Part shown: piece after piece, positions 4,770 through 7,023 of the stretch | Numbering within the stretch: the first letter of the stretch is position 1 | How the letters are laid out: every line of letters starts with the position of its first letter | Assembly (NCBI GenBank): GCA_045807765.1 | Contig: JBJMGU010000269.1 | Span: 1-7,023 of the forward strand | Direction of reading: 5' to 3' | Length of the DNA: 7,023 nt | Source: DATENM01 sp045807765 | GTDB lineage: Bacteria > Acidobacteriota > Blastocatellia > UBA7656 | The notes under the pieces: model-generated | What the model was told of the DNA's origin: nothing | Database searches by the model: none | The model's input: only the letters and a program-made list of their open reading frames with translations | Position numbers and translations under genes: made by a program

Positions 4770-5786
4770 ATGAATGTATTCGAGTTGACCCGCCGGCTGA
4801 TCGAGATTCCATCCATCAGCGGCGAGGAAAAAGCCGTGGCCGAATTCCTGGCCGATTACCTGAGCCGCATGGGCTTCGCCATCGAATTGCAGGAAGCCGA
4901 AGCGAACCGCCCGAACCTCTACGCCCGCCACGGCGAGCCGCAGGTCGTGATGTCCACGCACACGGACACCGTGCCGCCTTACGTCGAGTTTCGCGAAGAC
5001 GAGCAAGCCATCTACGGGCGCGGCGCCTGTGACGCCAAAGGGATCATTGCGGCGATGGTCAAGGCCGCCGAGCAATTGCTTGCCGCAAGCGTCACGGACT
5101 TTGGGCTGCTGCTTGTCGTCGGCGAAGAGGCCGGCAGCGCCGGGGCGCGCGCCGCCAATCAGATTGCCAATCGCTCGCGCTATCTGATCAACGGCGAGCC
5201 GACCGAATCGCGCCTGGCGGTCGGCTCGAAAGGGGCTCTCAGAGCCGCTTTGAAGGCCGCAGGTCGCGCCGCGCATTCGGCCTATCCGCACATGGGCGAA
5301 TCCGCGATTGATAAGCTGCTCGACATTCTCGCCGACCTGCGCCGCCTTGAATTGCCGACCGATGCGACGCTCGGCCCTACGACGTTGAACATTGGAATCA
5401 TCAGAGGCGGCGTCGCTACGAACGTCATCGCGCCCGAAGCCGAAGCCGAATTGCTCTTTCGCATCGTCACCGATGCCGAGACGGTCAAGCGGTTATTTGA
5501 AGCGACGGTCAACGGGCGGGCCGAGATCGCTTACAGCTTCGCCTGTGATGCGGTGTTTATGGAAGCGCTCGAAGGCTTCGAAACCGAAGTCGTCGCCTTC
5601 ACCACAGATATCCCGCTGCTCGACCGCTGGGGCAAGCCACTGCTGTTCGGCCCCGGCTCGATACTTGACGCGCACACCGAGCATGAGAGAATTTCAAAGT
5701 CAGAGCTATTGCGCGCCGTGGACGTTTACACAGAGATGGTCACAACGTTGAAAGCGAGAATCGCAGACGGCGCACAACCGGCTTGA
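4770..5786 (+). CDS. M20 family zinc metallopeptidase (ArgE/DapE/LysK-type deacylase)
   Basis: This 338-residue protein is a two-domain M20 enzyme that hydrolyses an amide bond with a di-zinc centre in the cytosol. Motifs: STHTDTVPP (62-70), with ligand His64 and Asp66; GRGACDAKG (83-91), with bridging Asp88; VVGEEAGSAG (116-125), with catalytic Glu119 and ligand Glu120; NGEPTESRLAVGSKG (141-155), with ligand Glu143; the dimerisation/lid domain (about 156-265), including RAAHSAYPHMGESAID; and FGPGSILDAHTEHERI (293-308), with ligand His302. All metal ligands are present. It is shorter than typical DapE (about 375) and nearer LysK size. The asd gene only 32 bases downstream suggests diaminopimelate/lysine biosynthesis; arginine biosynthesis or peptide turnover are alternatives, and sequence alone does not settle the substrate. 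The ATG at 4770 has no visible Shine-Dalgarno site, but the MNVFELTRRLIEIPSISGEE opening is normal for the family. Confidence 0.88.
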   Translation: MNVFELTRRLIEIPSISGEEKAVAEFLADYLSRMGFAIELQEAEANRPNLYARHGEPQVVMSTHTDTVPPYVEFREDEQAIYGRGACDAKGIIAAMVKAAEQLLAASVTDFGLLLVVGEEAGSAGARAANQIANRSRYLINGEPTESRLAVGSKGALRAALKAAGRAAHSAYPHMGESAIDKLLDILADLRRLELPTDATLGPTTLNIGIIRGGVATNVIAPEAEAELLFRIVTDAETVKRLFEATVNGRAEIAYSFACDAVFMEALEGFETEVVAFTTDIPLLDRWGKPLLFGPGSILDAHTEHERISKSELLRAVDVYTEMVTTLKARIADGAQPA

Positions 5787-5806
5787 ATCTGGCGGGCGCA
5801 CACTCT

Positions 5807-5812
5807 GGGGAG
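5807..5812 (+). promoter_or_regulatory. Ribosome binding site that decides the asd start
   Basis: GGGGAG lies 6 bases before the ATG at 5819. It favours this start over the in-frame TTG at 5783, which overlaps the M20 stop and would add 12 residues ahead of the usual family opening (KIPVGVLGATG). Confidence 0.7.
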
Positions 5813-5818
5813 TCACTT

Positions 5819-6874
5819 ATGGCGAACAAAATACCCGTCGGCGTGCTCGGCGCGACCGGCGCCGTCGGACAGAAATTCGTTAAGCTATTAGAGAATCATC
5901 CGTGGTTCGAGCTGACCGAGCTGGCGGCGTCTGACCGCTCTGCCGGCAAGCCTTATAAAGACGCGACGCTCTGGCGGCAATACACGCCCATCCCTGATGC
6001 GATCAAAGACCGCATGGTCAAATCGTGCGAGCCGACGCTCGACACCCGCGTCGTCTTTTCGGGACTCGATTCGTCGGTTGCAGGCGAAGTCGAAGAGAAC
6101 TTCGCGCGCGCCGGCTACATTGTCGTCAGTAACTCGAAGAACCATCGTATGGACGAAGACGTGCCGCTGCTGATCCCCGAAGTCAATCCCGACCACCTCG
6201 GCCTGATCAAAACGCAGCGCGCGCGGCGGAACTGGTCGGGGGCCATCGTTACGAATCCCAACTGCTCGACCATCGGGCTGGTGATGCCGTTTGCGCCGCT
6301 CGACCGCGCCTTCGGCATCAAGCGCGCCGTTGTCGTCACGCTGCAAGCCCTGTCGGGCGCAGGCTATCCCGGCGTGCCGGCGACCGATATCGTCGGCAAC
6401 ATCATCCCGTTCATCGGCGGCAACGAAGAAGACAAGATCGAAACCGAGCCGCGCAAGATTATGGGCAAGCTTGTCGGCGACCATGTCGAGATGCTCGATT
6501 GCAAAATCAGCGCGCACGTCAATCGCGTCGCTGTCGAAGACGGCCACAGCGAATGCGTGTCGGTCGAGTTTGAAAAGAAACCATCAATTGAAGAAGTCAC
6601 GCGCGTGCTCGCCGAATTCACTTCCCTGCCGCAAGAGCTGCGGCTGCCGTTTGCGCCTGAGCGCCCGGTGATTGTGATGAGCGAGCCTGACCGTCCGCAG
6701 CCGCGTTTTGACCGCGACGCCGGCAATGGGATGAGCGCCGTCGTCGGTCGCCTGCGCCCGTACCCGGTCTTCGACCTGCGCTTCGTCGTGCTGTCGCACA
6801 ATACGATTCGCGGCGCGGCGGGCGCGGCCATCCTCAACGCCGAGCTGATGAAGGTTCAAGGCTATCTGGATTAG
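5819..6874 (+). CDS. asd: Aspartate-semialdehyde dehydrogenase, archaeal/fungal-like subtype
   Basis: The protein has 351 residues from ATG 5819. It reduces aspartyl-4-phosphate to aspartate-4-semialdehyde with NADPH, the branch point to lysine/diaminopimelate, threonine and methionine, in the cytosol. Seen: the dinucleotide loop VGVLGATGAVGQ (7-18); AASDRSAGKPY (36-46); FSGLDSSVAGEVE (80-92); the active-site Cys149 in TNPNCSTIG (145-153); LQALSGAGYPG (175-185); NEEDKIETEP (202-211); ISAHVNRVAVEDGH (230-243), holding the substrate Arg236 and probable catalytic His243; EPDRPQPR (289-296); and the closing VVLSHNTIRGAAGAAILNAEL (323-343; Asn328 to Gly335 most typical). Spacing and motif wording match the subtype found in archaea, fungi and several bacteria rather than the E. 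coli type. It lies 32 bases after the M20 gene, pointing to a shared transcript and perhaps a shared pathway. All key residues are intact. Confidence 0.95.
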   Translation: MANKIPVGVLGATGAVGQKFVKLLENHPWFELTELAASDRSAGKPYKDATLWRQYTPIPDAIKDRMVKSCEPTLDTRVVFSGLDSSVAGEVEENFARAGYIVVSNSKNHRMDEDVPLLIPEVNPDHLGLIKTQRARRNWSGAIVTNPNCSTIGLVMPFAPLDRAFGIKRAVVVTLQALSGAGYPGVPATDIVGNIIPFIGGNEEDKIETEPRKIMGKLVGDHVEMLDCKISAHVNRVAVEDGHSECVSVEFEKKPSIEEVTRVLAEFTSLPQELRLPFAPERPVIVMSEPDRPQPRFDRDAGNGMSAVVGRLRPYPVFDLRFVVLSHNTIRGAAGAAILNAELMKVQGYLD

Positions 6875-6888
6875 GCGAGCACGTCGCG

Positions 6889-7023
6889 ATGGAAAGCGCC
6901 GCGAATGAAAATCGCTATTATCTCTTGTCGGCTCTGCTGGCCCTTGCCGGCATCATCGTCGGCGCTGCGGGCGGCTGGGTGAAAGGCGTTCACGACTTGC
7001 AATCCATCGGGGCTGAGTACGCA
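6889..7023 (+). CDS. Protein with N-terminal membrane segment, cut by the right edge
   Basis: This is a 45-codon 5' fragment, open to the end of the window, so the stop is not seen. It begins at ATG 6889, 14 bases after the asd stop; only a weak purine run (AGGCGAG, about 6873-6879) precedes it. Residues 1-9 are polar (MESAANENR). Residues 10-30 are hydrophobic and glycine/alanine-rich (YYLLSALLALAGIIVGAAGGW), fitting a membrane anchor or an uncleaved signal. Residues 31-45 are polar (VKGVHDLQSI...). I do not recognise the family. The other frames stop early here, and the tight spacing supports it as the next gene of the rightward cluster. Confidence 0.6.
   Translation, partial: MESAANENRYYLLSALLALAGIIVGAAGGWVKGVHDLQSIGAEYA

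Noticed and set aside
4077..5291. 404-residue open frame on the minus strand opposite tdk and the M20 gene
   Set aside because: It lies antisense to two genes with complete catalytic motifs; its protein is Arg/Ala/Asp-rich with no recognisable domain. Such long shadows are expected in GC-rich DNA.
5888..6547. 219-residue open frame on the minus strand opposite asd
   Set aside because: Fully antisense to asd, low-complexity composition, no start signal or domain.

Overview
The window looks like a housekeeping stretch of a GC-rich bacterial chromosome, most likely Acidobacteriota and possibly a Blastocatellia-type lineage. That placement is an inference. It rests on a membrane-anchored cytochrome c resembling the photosynthetic reaction-centre cytochrome subunit, a SIMPL-domain secreted protein, a TPR protein of a type I associate with this phylum, and an Asd of the archaeal/fungal-like subtype. 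I see no rRNA, tRNA, CRISPR array, insertion sequence, integrase or phage gene, and base composition looks uniform.

Layout: two divergent gene clusters flank a 286-base gap (2220-2505). Leftward on the minus strand, in transcription order, are ridA (enamine/imine deaminase family), a 184-residue protein with a possible PsbP/Mog1-like fold, a secreted SIMPL-domain protein, and the start of a secreted CocE/NonD-type hydrolase that runs off the left edge. The first three are spaced 15 and 23 bases apart. The fourth follows a 105-base gap that contains an ordered set of short motifs resembling a degenerate TPP (thi-box) aptamer just before its Shine-Dalgarno site. This is the most unusual signal in the window, but it remains unproven.

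Rightward on the plus strand are seven closely packed genes: a di-heme membrane-anchored cytochrome c, a TPR protein overlapping it by 4 bases (ATGA), a small coiled-coil protein with internal repeats, thymidine kinase (tdk), an M20 metallopeptidase of the ArgE/DapE type, aspartate-semialdehyde dehydrogenase (asd), and the start of a protein with an N-terminal membrane segment cut by the right edge. Gaps are 10-33 bases, so one long transcript is plausible.

How the genes fit together: asd feeds the aspartate-family pathway (lysine/diaminopimelate, threonine, methionine). The M20 enzyme immediately before it may be a deacylase of lysine/DAP or arginine biosynthesis. Thymidine kinase is nucleotide salvage. 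The cytochrome is a periplasmic electron carrier. RidA protects PLP enzymes from reactive enamines. No rho-independent terminator was found. Apart from the candidate leader RNA, the window holds recognisable families, and I did not find a clearly new multi-gene system.
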